Shown here: positions 24,301-30,656 of the stretch, one piece after another | Numbering within the stretch: position 1 is the first letter of the stretch | Layout: the number at the start of each line of letters is the position of its first letter | NCBI GenBank assembly: GCA_000226015.1 | Contig: JH153432.1 | Coordinates: 51,144-104,662, forward strand | Direction: 5' to 3' | Origin: Mnemiopsis leidyi | Taxonomy: Eukaryota > Ctenophora > Tentaculata > Lobata > Bolinopsidae | Length of the DNA: 53,519 nt | Program-made: the position numbers and the translations under genes | Notes under the pieces: generated by a model | Database searches by the model: none | Seen by the model: the letters and a program-made list of their open reading frames with translations, nothing else | What the model was told of the DNA's origin: nothing

Positions 24301-25144
24301 GCATCACTGTGACTATGTAAGTTCAAGTCAGACCGGCTGTTTGCTTTCCCCAGTCACGTTTTTCTGACCTATTCAAGTTCCGTTCAAATGTATGGTTTGT
24401 GGAACAAATTGTTGGTATTTTTCTATGTAAAATACGGAAACTATCTCAAAAACAGTGTAGTGGTTTTGAAATAAGGAATCTAACCTCAAGATCAGAGATT
24501 TAAACTTAGATTAAGGTGTGTTGGTCTGTGTGGTTCCATTAAGTAATTACAGACCCAGTCTCTCTTTATCCACTTTTATTTTTATTTACTTTTATTTACT
24601 TTATTTTACAACAGTTTTCCGACAAATTAAGAAAGTGGGAATCTTATTACTTAATTAATCAAACTAACTTACCGAGGAATTTTTACTAACTAAAAACTAT
24701 GAATGCAAAGGAAGACGTTGATAGTGACTGAACTAACCATCATTGCGCCTCTTTTTCTTGTAGAGTCTGACTTGTTCTACAATACTGTACACAGCTGGGT
24801 CCACCTCTTTTGCTCTCCGTTCAATCGCCCGACTTATTCTCTTACTGGCTTCAGCAATTGTAAGCTGGACAGTTAATACCATTATCATTTACAGAGGAAT
24901 AACAGAAATAATGAATAAATACATTTCGATAAATTTAACATCGTGTCATGAAAACTCTAAAGGCCAATAAAACAACGAATAATATAAGACAAAAAACCTT
25001 TCCAATTCCATCTCCTGGTATATCTTCATTGAGATGATCCTTTTCAACCCGGCCGAGTTTGCAAAAGAACTTCCGGTGTTTTACATAACGTGTAACACTA
25101 GGGAAATCGATGGAGCATTTCTGGCAATAGTAGATACTATACAT
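340..25144 (-). CDS. CCDC17-like coiled-coil protein, 14 exons found, C-terminus off the window
   Basis: Exons (minus strand, high to low): 25144-24998, 24864-24738, 24241-24096, 22607-22506, 22167-21695, [one not found], 19838-19731, 5710-5550, 5289-5154, 3832-3498, 2730-2633, 1723-1505, 1277-1105, 968-791, 491-340. Each is bounded by AG/GT and all but one junction keeps the frame. The chosen start at 25144 opens a C2H2-like finger (CxxC then HRKFFC), followed by basic coiled coil (KKINEKREEILKK), a Ser/Thr/Pro-rich linker and more coiled coil (KLQRKRDIIILQREIRAMEL). Next come the segment IPYVPNSGVAVYIDYL and a C2-like beta-rich part (IVVLKLYSLHAITG, GAWQLPLYIDGPDAGKPLT). The N-terminal finger plus the PYxPxxGxxxxxDxL motif recall vertebrate CCDC17, a little-studied cilium-associated protein; that identity is from memory of the family. 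Phase shows the missing exon, between 21,695 and 19,838, has length 1 modulo 3. Confidence 0.62.
1735..2160. repeat. 17-bp minisatellite with an internal inversion
   Basis: About 24 imperfect copies of a 17-bp unit (AACAGTGTTGTTAGGGG and variants with agagg, aaggg or gatag). Orientation flips inside the array: 1,875-1,894 and 1,898-1,917 form a perfect 20-bp inverted repeat around the loop AAC. The array is in an intron of the CCDC17-like gene and begins about 12 bases upstream of the 3' splice site at 1,724 in transcript sense, so this intron has no ordinary pyrimidine tract. Confidence 0.95.
2239..2378. repeat. 70-bp direct duplication
   Basis: Two adjacent copies of a segment starting CGGAAAAAATTARAAATAAT at 2,239 and 2,309, with only a few differences. 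It is intronic to the CCDC17-like gene, with no coding signal. Confidence 0.9.
2989..3068. repeat. 39-bp tandem duplication, purine-rich
   Basis: The segment containing TGTGCAAGTTG and AAGAAAGAAGGAAGAGGAGG occurs twice with a period of 39 bases (starts near 2,991 and 3,030). Thirteen codons per unit keep open frames on both strands. It lies in an intron of the CCDC17-like gene: the flanking exons at 3,498 and 2,730 join in frame without it, so I do not call it coding. Confidence 0.8.
3833..5153. other. Intron of the CCDC17-like gene, no other feature
   Basis: AT-rich sequence between two phased exons. I see a short repeated motif (taacctcagtctaagactgaagttgagag near 4,450 and a relative near 4,718) but no supported gene or intact mobile element. 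Confidence 0.6.
5918..6738. mobile_element. Non-autonomous TIR element, copy 1
   Basis: Perfect 16-bp terminal inverted repeats, TTTCCCGTATCTTGCC (5,918-5,933) and GGCAAGATACGGGAAA (6,723-6,738), bound 821 bases without transposase coding. Inside are a perfect fold-back (5,926-5,964), a CGTC/CGCG-rich run near 6,096-6,140, and a sequence also found in a shorter copy at 27,462-27,746. Homology with that copy continues past the right TIR to GCGGCCGCAATTCTTGTTAG at about 6,784, so the inserted unit may be larger than the TIR pair. Superfamily not assigned; no clear target duplication. Confidence 0.75.
5926..5964. repeat. Perfect 18-bp fold-back, 3-nt loop
   Basis: The left arm 5,926-5,943 (ATCTTGCCATTTGGGCCC) is perfectly inverted at 5,947-5,964 around the loop GAA. 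In the related element at 27,462 only the left arm and loop remain, so the palindrome was gained here or lost there. Confidence 0.95.
7054..7402 (-). pseudogene. LINE reverse-transcriptase C-terminal remnant, frameshifted
   Basis: Two overlapping minus-strand frames together look like the end of a non-LTR retrotransposon ORF2. The upstream frame carries WRMLGHVLR; the downstream frame continues with MPDGPAYSSLIF, GRRGGPQS and LNDLNDLIYLTSTAQN. This follows the usual order (R)WLGHVLRM...GRRGRP...L..LA.DR of LINE tails. The frame changes near 7,255, so the copy is broken. It lies in the long intron of the CCDC17-like gene. The clade cannot be told. Confidence 0.6.
7403..8760. other. Intronic sequence upstream of the TenA-like gene
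   Basis: AT-rich, without supported coding. The TenA-like start codon lies two bases after a good 3' splice site (TTACATTTCAG ending at 8,763), so this stretch probably holds a noncoding first exon, an intron and the promoter of that gene. None could be placed. Confidence 0.4.
8766..9533 (+). CDS. Secreted TenA/THI-4/PqqC-fold protein, probable GPI or membrane anchor
   Basis: A 255-residue uninterrupted frame. Residues 1-18 are a signal peptide (hydrophobic core LFALIALLS). The body is helical with the TenA/THI-4 pattern: YMVDDTVYCY (residues 62-71, aligning with the metal/substrate-side QDYxYL), LALTPCAKLWPWLG (147-160, Cys152 at the TenA nucleophile position), VEWAYEAG, and MQNEVNFFNSV (217-227, Glu220 at the acid/base position). 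Three N-glycosylation sequons (Asn42, 87, 135) and extra cysteines fit secretion. The tail FLLLALLLISS (240-250) fits a GPI signal or membrane anchor. The ATG follows a 3' splice site (TTTCAG|CTATG), so the leader is spliced. Classical TenA proteins hydrolyse thiamine breakdown products in the cytosol; activity here is inferred only from the motifs. The gene is nested in the CCDC17-like intron on the opposite strand. Confidence 0.72.
   Translation: MYKQLFALIALLSMAECSIKEGQKLSDFLWEATAEYRQQALNASLIQGMVKKCLDPSAFGGYMVDDTVYCYEGSESLKIAGGRSNDNVTLQTFLNLKAESWVGYWERLNEIWHIKNAEGVRLGEAAKAYVNHIRNVSESQEPVYTVLALTPCAKLWPWLGQQIGASENNFGVYTSWVKENLDPESTGYKKYEQQVEWAYEAGTVTADKALEIFTTSMQNEVNFFNSVARCGCGANVPSCFLLLALLLISSRLYHP
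9534..9775. other. Probable 3' UTR and AT-rich flank of the TenA-like gene
   Basis: The stop at 9,531-9,533 is followed by AT-rich sequence with repeated TGAAATTTT/AAAATTTT words. I see no clean AATAAA close to the stop, so the transcript end is not placed. Confidence 0.35.
9776..9870. repeat. C-rich/CRE-containing interspersed repeat fragment
   Basis: GGCCAAACCCCCCTCCCCCC, a second C-rich block (AAACCCCCTCCCCCTAG), then GTGATGACGTCATACGTGAACGAC. The string CCCCCTCCCC...GTGATGACGTCA...TGAACGAC resembles the end of widespread invertebrate DNA-transposon relics, from memory. The palindrome TGACGTCA is also a CRE-type site by sequence. Confidence 0.5.
10051..10239 (+). pseudogene. Orphan terminal-exon-like fragment, 62 codons to a stop
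   Basis: After a strong 3' splice site (ACTTTCCTCACAG) a frame runs 62 codons to TGA, with SPSPKQLDGYDSLLESFM and QAYDDQQYEVLDYLTAF. The composition (acidic, Tyr/Leu-rich helix after a Ser/Pro linker) looks like a real protein C-terminus. No upstream exon was found and I do not recognise the protein. A decayed second copy is at 11,118-11,195. Both sit in the long CCDC17-like intron. It could be a real last exon, a retrocopy end or transposon-captured sequence. Confidence 0.45.
10336..10679 (+). mobile_element. About 350-bp repeat family A, copy 1
   Basis: Starts with AACAAGAATTGCGCCCGCTT, continues with CAGGCGGACGCTAGATTTCC, and ends near GACGGTGCAGT at an assembly gap. Copies at 12,676 and about 50,685 share the order of blocks. 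The terminal motif (AACAAGAATTGYGCCCGC) recurs in inverted orientation at 15,806-15,824 and near 6,784 and 27,790, so it looks like a transposon end. No coding. Confidence 0.75.
10680..10693. other. Assembly gap, 14 N
   Basis: A run of 14 undetermined bases directly after repeat A copy 1. True length unknown; the repeat boundary here is uncertain. Confidence 0.99.
11118..11195 (+). pseudogene. Decayed copy of the orphan exon fragment at 10,051
   Basis: Shares CTTCATCCAAGCTTACGATG, ACCAACAGT, then after a deletion TCTCCACTGCTCTTGGGAAT and TGATTGTGATTTTTT with 10,162-10,254. The internal deletion removes most of the tyrosine/leucine-rich stretch. Confidence 0.75.
11205..11640 (+). mobile_element. 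Repeat family B, copy 1
   Basis: Homologous, in opposite orientation, to 51,200-51,800. Shared blocks include AAAGTAGATGGTTTRAAGTG, TTTCCGGTGTG/TGTCCGGTGT, ACCGCATTTGCWRCTCAA and the region around AAAATGTCGTTTRGSGGAAA. Its 5' end is an 11-bp fold-back ACTTTTTTGCC-gaa-GGCAAAAAAGT (11,205-11,229). A shorter relative lies at 15,005-15,080. No coding frame survives. Confidence 0.75.
12046..12225. repeat. About 55-bp tandem repeat, 2.7 copies
   Basis: Unit built from GATATTTGGCATTTACCGCG, ATGAATCGAGATATTTCAAT and TTGGCATATACC. Copies start near 12,048, 12,102 and 12,157 and have diverged slightly. Followed by further GCGATAAATCGCGAT palindromic words. Confidence 0.85.
12260..12378. repeat. Degenerate about 24-bp tandem repeat
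   Basis: Five diverged copies of GACCAATCGTTATARAA with A/T fill. Continues the low-complexity block starting at 12,046. Confidence 0.7.
12535..12660 (+). repeat. Repeat family C, plus-oriented copy
   Basis: CCCTGGAATTTGCCCCATGG through CACGGCAATTTCGGGG. The same segment, over 90% alike by eye, is inverted at 14,645-14,772. Confidence 0.85.
12676..13030 (+). mobile_element. Repeat family A, copy 2
   Basis: Begins AACAAGAATTGTGCCCGCTT, followed by CAGGCGGACGCTAGATTTCC, GTCGCAAAGACGGCAGCTAC and, at the end, ACAATTTCGACGATCCAGTT. Same block order as copy 1. The 19-bp terminal motif faces an inverted partner at 15,806-15,824 with one mismatch. Confidence 0.75.
13063..13147. repeat. 21-22-bp tandem repeat, 4-5 copies
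   Basis: TTTCAGTGTTAGATTTTTAG repeated with 20-22-base spacing directly after repeat A copy 2. Recent, nearly identical. Confidence 0.9.
13859..18989 (+). CDS. LDLa-repeat G-protein-coupled receptor (GRL101/relaxin-receptor-like), 5' end not found, frame break
   Basis: Exons 13859-14033, 14142-14263, 15215-15400 and 15888-18989 join in frame (phases 2, 1, 1). The ectodomain is cysteine-rich with at least seven LDL-receptor class A modules recognised by CDGxxxCxxxxDE endings: CNGVNDC, ICDGFENCPDGADEKHC, CDSVSDCSDHGDE, LDCLDGSDE, VCNLEDDCGDLSDESMC, KCDGTINCSDKSDEC. Seven membrane helices follow (about 17,640-18,720): AIGWIFGVAALLL, NNSLVILVGVGDLLIG, VISTFGSQLSVFS, AAMVGTVVLVSSA, VLFLNFTCFIVITC, IILTDFVCWVPFIVI, and FSLLALPINSVINPLFYD with the NPxxY motif of class A receptors. 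LDLa modules on a rhodopsin-type core are typical of relaxin receptors and snail GRL101; I see no leucine-rich repeats. The frame moves by +1 at about 16,964 inside an LDLa module (assembly error or mutation). The signal peptide exon lies upstream, unplaced. The gene is nested in the CCDC17-like intron. Confidence 0.9.
14645..14772 (-). repeat. Repeat family C, inverted copy
   Basis: Inverse complement of 12,535-12,660, read as CCCTGGAATTTGCCCCATGG on the minus strand. It lies in an intron of the GPCR gene. The open minus frame at 14,398-14,685 partly overlaps it and is not a gene. Confidence 0.85.
15005..15080 (+). repeat. Repeat family B, short relative
   Basis: An imperfect fold-back GCTTTTTTGC-gaa-GCAAGAAGC, then AAAAGGTTTAAAGTGGTGGTC and GGGTAGGGTTGGG, matching the start of family B copy 1. 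GPCR intron. Confidence 0.6.
15806..15824 (-). repeat. Inverted terminal motif of repeat family A
   Basis: AGCGGGCACAATTCTCGTT is the inverse complement of AACAAGAATTGTGCCCGCT (12,676) with one mismatch. It may be the right end of an element or a solo end, 64 bases before the large GPCR exon. Confidence 0.65.
18990..19730. other. GPCR 3' flank, CCDC17-like intron
   Basis: AT-rich sequence after the GPCR stop. AATAAA-like words occur near 19,209 (GCAATAAAG). A weak match to repeat family B (AGTCGTTTGGCGGAAA at about 19,588) is the only repeat signal. No further gene supported. Confidence 0.5.
19839..21694. other. CCDC17-like intron(s), one exon should hide here
   Basis: The phases of the flanking exons (2 on the upstream exon, 0 on the downstream one) demand an unfound coding exon of length 1 modulo 3. 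Other content: a purine-rich stretch with repeated GAAAGTCA/AGACAGGAAGTCAGA words (20,610-20,690) and a 32-bp tandem repeat (21,150-21,250). Confidence 0.55.
21150..21250. repeat. 32-bp tandem repeat, about 3 copies
   Basis: Unit CTTGAATTTTAACCGAGTAC followed by TTTTTCCTCTAA. Three copies with minor changes, intronic. Confidence 0.85.
21771..21838 (-). repeat. In-frame 33-bp duplication in a CCDC17-like exon
   Basis: Two adjacent identical copies encode PRVSVVQTAHS twice in the Ser/Thr/Pro-rich linker of the CCDC17-like protein. The copies are identical at the DNA level, so the event is recent or conserved by conversion. Confidence 0.9.
22588..22670 (-). repeat. Duplicated 3' splice site region
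   Basis: CTCCTCTGTACCAGTTATCTGGGGAGG occurs at 22,590 and again at 22,636 (both written here in parts: CTCTGTACCAGTTATCTGGG). In transcript sense each copy is ATTTCCTCCCCAG|ATAACTGG, so the exon 22,607-22,506 has a second, complete acceptor copy about 46 bases upstream. Confidence 0.85.
22671..24095. other. CCDC17-like intron, no other feature
   Basis: About 1.4 kb between phased exons. Small open frames on the minus strand have no protein-like composition and no phased splice sites. No clear mobile element. Confidence 0.5.
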
Positions 25145-27250
25145 GCAATCAAGGAAAACGTTTTTTCCATACTACTCCATTGAGAGTTTTTATGATAATG
25201 TCATCAGTGGGTCATTAAACTGTATACCTGTAAAAAGTAACATAATCATATGAAAAAAGCCTAATGTATTAATAACTAGCAGGGTAGGCCCCTCATTTTT
25301 AATGATAAATTAATCAGAATGTTAGTTACAACAAATCAATTATTCAAACCAACATATTGCTCAATTTTTTTGATCAACATAACTCAAACTCGAAGCTTAA
25401 GCTTTTGTTCAACACTGAGTTGACAGAAACTCAACCGATTTGTATATATACAAGTATATATTATACAATTACATATCAAGACTAGAGCGGTACTGTTTAG
25501 TACTTAAACACCCTTTTTAATAATTTAATGTTATTCACAGTGAAATTATCCTTATATAATGAGCTTGGGGTATTTCCGCATTAACATAGATATTACCCCG
25601 ATATCATATAGTTCGATTGGTGTTTTTAATTGGAAGGACAGTAGCTTAGAAGCCTCATTAATTTATATTTTACCCCTTTGTGTATTGCTGTGTAAAATTT
25701 GATTTTTATTTATTTATTTATTTAGTTATTTTCATAATTATATTCTTATAGTTTGGCCATAGTGGGTTGCCCCAACAAAAGAGCCTGCCTCTTCCAGGAA
25801 GTATCCTGCAACACTTATTAGCTCCTCCTTTATATCTAGATTATTTCAAAAACATTATACATATTTATGTGTTGCAAAATTTGAATTTTCATTCATTTAT
25901 ACATATTTGGGCATGTAGAAGCAGATCTGCAACTTTTCATGTGCACTAGCTCTTTAACCATGTTCCCTACTTTCAATCTCCACATGGGCACCTAACCCAA
26001 TACCAAATATGGCCATGGAAGTGGTTTATTTTATCCAACTCATATCATAACCTGTATAATATTCAGTTTTTTACACCTAAGCTATGATCAGTTGGTGACT
26101 GTGATATCAATATATATTCAATGTCTCATAGTTTTAATACTTTCAACACTACTATTATACAAATAATTTGAGGCTACTCTGTATCACTCGATGACGAGTA
26201 CAAGTCTTTTATAGATGGGTTTGTGCATTGCAAGAGGAGCTTACTAACATTACCCACCTCCTTGTACTTTACTTTGTGATCAGCATGAGTTTACACAAAG
26301 TTATGTGTATCACTCGCTTCACTCAGAAGTCATAAGGTAGGTTTTGGGCTATTTGGTTATTTCTTTTGAGTTGGTATATTTTCTGTGTATGGGGCCAATG
26401 AATAATCAATATAAATTCTATATCATAATATATGATTTGATTGTTGTCTAATGAGTTTTATTGTTAATACGGTTACTATATTTTCTTTGGCCTTAGGTAG
26501 GGCGCCACCATTAGAACAGCAAGGCTCTTCCAGGCTGCATCCTGCAGCCTGGAAGAGCAGTTGGTCTTGGAACTCGAAAGAGGGCATTCTTCGAAATTTT
26601 CATTATAAATAGGACTATAAGGTATGTAAGCATCTTTTCTGTAACAAATTAGACACTGTTCTTCAATAGGTATAACACCTGTCATCTTCTGGCTCAATAA
26701 ATGTATTTAATTTGTAGTGTTCAGAATCCATATTTGGGAAACTACAACCCTGCATGTGCCCGATACCATGTTTCCACATTTCTATGTGGGTGCCTAACCT
26801 ATCATTAGATATGGTCCATGACTTCTTGAAACCTAACCAAAACTTTATCATATATGACTGTGACAGACAAACAAACAGACAAACATATTTAAGAGATTAT
26901 AAGATAATGTAGCAAGCTAGGCCCAGGTAATTTGAAAGATTGACACCTCCTTTTTACAGCATCAAACAACATTAATCAGGATGCAAGTTACAACAAACCG
27001 TGCATTTGTAAAGCCAACACGCATCCATATTGGGGCATCTAGAAGCAGAACTACAACAATACAGGTAAACTTGACTGTTACCTTAACTCCTTCTTACAAT
27101 TTGGGTGTGAGCGCCTTACCCATCACCAAATATGGTCTGTGACTCCTTGAAACCTAACTAAAAGGACATCACAGACAAACAATCAAGTAAACAAACAAAA
27201 AAAACATATTACAGAGATCATTATGTAGATATAAATGTTATTAAGGACAA
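25145..27250. repeat. Degenerate interspersed repeat family D, several copies
   Basis: Related blocks recur without a common frame: CTAGCAGGGTAGGCCC (25,277), AGCAAGCTAGGCCCAGG (26,911), TAGCTGGGTAAGCCCAG (27,265); ACAAATATGG-type blocks TACCAAATATGG (26,002), TTAGATATGGTCC (26,808), CACCAAATATGGTC (27,121) followed by GACTCCTTGAAACCTAAC; and ACAGACAAACAAACAGACAAACA tails (26,862, 27,172). ACAGACAAAC tails are usual at ends of old LINE/SINE copies. No gene is supported here. The CCDC17-like promoter should lie at its left end, just upstream of 25,144. Confidence 0.55.
26524..26558. repeat. Perfect 16-bp fold-back, 3-nt loop
   Basis: GCTCTTCCAGGCTGCA (26,524-26,539), loop TCC, then its exact inverse complement to 26,558. 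A related non-palindromic sequence (CTCTTCCAGGAAGTATCCTGCAAC) lies at about 25,788. Confidence 0.95.
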
Positions 27251-27461
27251 ATTTAGAAAGATACTAGCTGGGTAAGCCCAGACGACGTGAAATATCACCT
27301 GATTTTTAGATATTTTCCCTCTCCTTTTTTCTTGACCTATGTAGGGACTAGCATACTCACTGCTAGTTGAGGGAACCACGCCCCTCCATACCTGATTGCT
27401 TAAGCTTGTTGTGAGTCTGATATCTTGTGTATCTTGTTTACCCTTAGGAGCTAAAATATTT

Positions 27462-27746
27462 TTTCCCGTATCTTGCAATTTGGGCCCGAAGGGATTGTTT
27501 TGATACATTTTGTGCACGTGCACAAAAAGTACAAAACAAGGGTTGGCGATCAACAGCGTAAATCGGGTTATTTTGGAATATTAGCTTCCGTCCGTCCGTC
27601 CGTACGTCCACGCGCACACTCCTTTATCATTTACACGTGCAGAACAATAATAACTAACTGAAATTACGTGTGGTACGAGGTTGCCTTTTTTTCATTCCTC
27701 ATTCTGCAAAGTTTAATGACATTAAGCTATGGCATGATACAGGAAA
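27462..27746. mobile_element. Non-autonomous TIR element, copy 2 (internally shortened)
   Basis: Left end TTTCCCGTATCTTGCA, right end GGCATGATACAGGAAA (imperfect TIRs). Shares with copy 1 the segments TTTTGTGCACGTGCACAAAA, GGGTTGGCGATCRACAGCGT, CCGTCCGTCCGTCCGTACGT and TACACGTGCAGAACAA, and the outer CAGCGGTCGCCTGACACAAT. It lacks about 535 internal bases and the right arm of the fold-back. Confidence 0.75.
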
Positions 27747-28039
27747 TCCAGCGGTCGCCTGACACAATTAAAACGGCCGCAATTTTTGTTAGAGAAGCTA
27801 TTTATGTTGATTGGTTGTATTTACAGGATGTCACTGTAGATGTAATGAAAATGATCTAACTCCTCAACGTTGAGTATTACTCAGCTCGACCACTCTGTCT
27901 GCTAAATTGGGAAATTTGTATTCTCAATTGGTAGTTTATTCCAAAACATGAAACAACATAACTCTTTCGTTTGTAAAATTCCTAATACGATTTGACTTAC
28001 GGCTTTTACTCTTTCCAGGCTTACAAATCAAATTGACTC

Positions 28040-28369
28040 CAGCGGCATAACGACGCCCCGGCTACGCCGGGAAGCGACCATTTCGTAAAAAAATATGGGA
28101 CAATTTTGCAACATTAACTGCGCAACTAGCAAAATCGCATGTTTGGTTTAATAATTCCAAGATTTTTCGGCCATATTTTCACAATTAGCTCCCAGTAAGC
28201 CCTTTTACTAGGGGCACCACTTCGGGGCGCATTTTTAACGCCGAGGGGGGCCATATTGGCTATAGCTTGTCGGACGTTGCCTGACCTGCCGCCGCAAAGC
28301 GGCAGCCCCCGCGCGCGAAGCGCGTGGCCGCAACGCAAGGCAAGCTATAGCTACAACGTAACGCCACTG
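28040..28369. mobile_element. hAT-type MITE, copy 1, with 8-bp target duplication
   Basis: Ends CAGCGGCATAACG and CGTAACGCCACTG (imperfect 13-bp TIRs, CAGNGG start). Flanked by ATTGACTC at 28,032-28,039 and 28,370-28,377, an exact 8-bp target-site duplication as made by hAT transposases. 330 bases, no transposase. Internal match to copy 2 at 45,621. It carries an extra GC-rich palindromic cassette (about 28,268-28,350) absent from copy 2. Confidence 0.88.
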
Positions 28370-29131
28370 ATTGACTCCAGATATACTAAAAACTCTAGCT
28401 TACTTGGATAAACCTTGGCAAGCTTACCCCATAAAAATTTACCCCACTACCAACAAGTTGAACGAGTTAAGTACGTTTTTTCTTGTTGAATTAATATATA
28501 GAACCGGAAAGCTCTTTGAAATCACAATAAACCATAAATAATCCGCTTCCATGCATAAGTGAAGAGGTATCACCTAAATTACAAGATAATGCAAGATGAT
28601 TTATTCATTAGATAATAAATAACAAATGAGGTCTAAAATTGAATTGAACGCAGAAGTTATTTGGAAAGTAGGATACCCTTTTCAAGCTAAAATTAAAGCT
28701 TTCTCAAAGATAACTTTTTGGTAGCGCTGGAATAGGTAAGTAGTAAATAATAGATGGATGAATAATAAATATTGTATGATGATGCCAGAAGTTCAATTTT
28801 TAATAACTTGATAAACGTTAATGAATTTATTCATATTCATAATTGGGTTATCTTAATAAGGATGCTTTTTCTTACTGTCTTGATCTTATTATATATTTCA
28901 TTTTCTAAACAACTTCTATAAACCTTCTGACATTGTTAATTTGTAATTCGATTACAACATTTTTCAAAAATTTTTGAACATCAACAACTTTTAGTTTTAG
29001 ATTTGTAATAGACGTTTCTGGTTTCGCCCAAGTTTTAGCCGGATATATTAGATATAATGTATAATTTCGAAAAAAAGTCTAGACGCGCATCGCCCGTTAA
29101 TACCAATATAGCATTGTAAGTTGATAACCTA

Positions 29132-29714
29132 CTGTTTGTCGCGGTGATACCCGACTCACGCAGCTAACGTTTCGTTAGAACGTTAGACGGATATGATATA
29201 ATCTCGTCAACCTACTGTCGCGGCTATCACGCGCTCTTACGCATTTCTGCACTGGCCTATAAACTGTAAACGCGCATCGCCGCGCCCGTTAAATATAGCA
29301 TAGCCCGTATTCACCTAAGCCATGTGCTTACGGATGCTACGCATTTGGCTATTATGTATTACATAGCTAAATTGAAAATAAATTTTGATCCAGCCACGGC
29401 CACCTTCAGTGGCGCGCGCAAAAGGGCCGGGCTAGGGCTCTTGTTAGAGCAATGACATTGCTACACGTTGCATAGCCTTGCTGCCACGAAGCGGCAGCCT
29501 CCGGCGCGCGCGAAGCGCGAGACAACAATGACACTCATGTGTCGTGTAAAAAGTTGCTTAGCTTAGCTCTGCTGCCGAGATGCGGCAGTGCAGCGTCCGG
29601 CGCGGCTTGACGAGATTATATCCGTCTAACGCGTTCTAACGAACGTTCTAACGAAACGTTCTAACGAAACGATCGTTCAGCTTTAGCTGCGTGAGTCGGG
29701 TATCACCGCGACAA
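29132..29714. mobile_element. Inverted-terminus GC-rich element
   Basis: Left end TTGTCGCGGTGATACCCGAC, then TCACGCAGC, and, after about 500 bases, the inverse complement GCTGCGTGA + GTCGGGTATCACCGCGACAA. The inverted zone continues inward (TAACGTTTCGTTAGAACGTTAGACG against repeated CGTTCTAACGAAACG; AATCTCGTCAA against TTGACGAGATT). The inner part holds a cassette shared with other repeats (TTGCTACACGTTGCATAGCC; CGGCGCGCGCGAAGCGCG). No coding, no clear target duplication. Confidence 0.7.
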
Positions 29715-30656
29715 CGTGGACCTGTGCTGTCGCGATCCGAATTTTGTCGAGGTGCAAAGCAGTGTTAACCGCGCCGACTCTGGACTCGCTGATTTTCTAG
29801 CTGTTTCGTTAAACGGATTTCATCTCTTCAATCAGAATTTGACTGAGGTCCACAGGCAACAAAGATGCTTGCTCTAACCAGAGCCTTTTCTGTTTTTGCG
29901 CGCGCCACCCTGAGTTCCCTGGCTGTTGCAGGGGCGAATCTTTTCAGAAGTAAACCTCTGACGTCTAAGGACTCCGCATGACAGAAACTACAACGAAAAC
30001 ATTGTTATTAATATCGGTGAAATATTGAAATGGTTAAAATTTTGAGTTTAAAGAAGATAAACTAATATCTATTAAGACTTTATTGAAACACAACGTTAGA
30101 TGTTCAAGTAAAACTTTATTAAAGTTTTGTCAAACCCGACAGATCAATTTTCAATTCCAACTAATTTCTTCAACCTGAAGATCAGAGTCTAACAACAGAC
30201 AAACAATGATTTTATCCCACAAGCACAACCCTGTTAACTGTAACTTAACTCTTGTCACAACTAATTCTGCTAGACTTAAGAGTCAGACATTTTGTAGCAA
30301 GATCAGTGAACAACTATCATTGTGTGACTGTAAATACAAATTTAGAATTGGGAGAATAGAGGACGAGTCATTGCACCTTTTCAAGATAAAGCGGTCATTG
30401 GGAAGAGACGTGCCACAAACGTGCATGTTTAAACTGAAGTTGGACAAAAATTTAACAATAACACATTGATTATATCACTCGAATTTTCGGCAGAATGATA
30501 AAACAACTTTTAACACAGTGGACACGATAACCCTATATTATGATTCTTAATCTAAAACATGTCTTATGTCAAATGTCCATTCTCATCTCACCATCACAAT
30601 CAGTTTTATTAAAAAGTTAATATTAATAAATACTATCAAAAGTAAAATCCTCATTT
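29715..30656. other. Intergenic flank downstream of TPR
   Basis: Repeat-like sequence up to about 29,940 (CTAACCAGAGCC...GCGCGCGCCA, matched near 47,318), then AT-rich sequence. An 87-codon plus frame (30,206-30,469) has no recognised domain, no start context and no splice partner, so I leave it uncalled. TPR polyadenylation should fall below 30,657 on the minus strand; ATTATT/AATAAA-type words occur around 30,600-30,645. Confidence 0.45.

Noticed and set aside
28126..28338. Similar short minus frames at 28,126 and 45,775 (shared MAPLG...P) as a small gene family
   Set aside because: The similarity is explained by the two hAT MITE copies.
30206..30469. 87-codon plus frame downstream of TPR
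   Set aside because: No domain, splice partner, or start context; could be chance.
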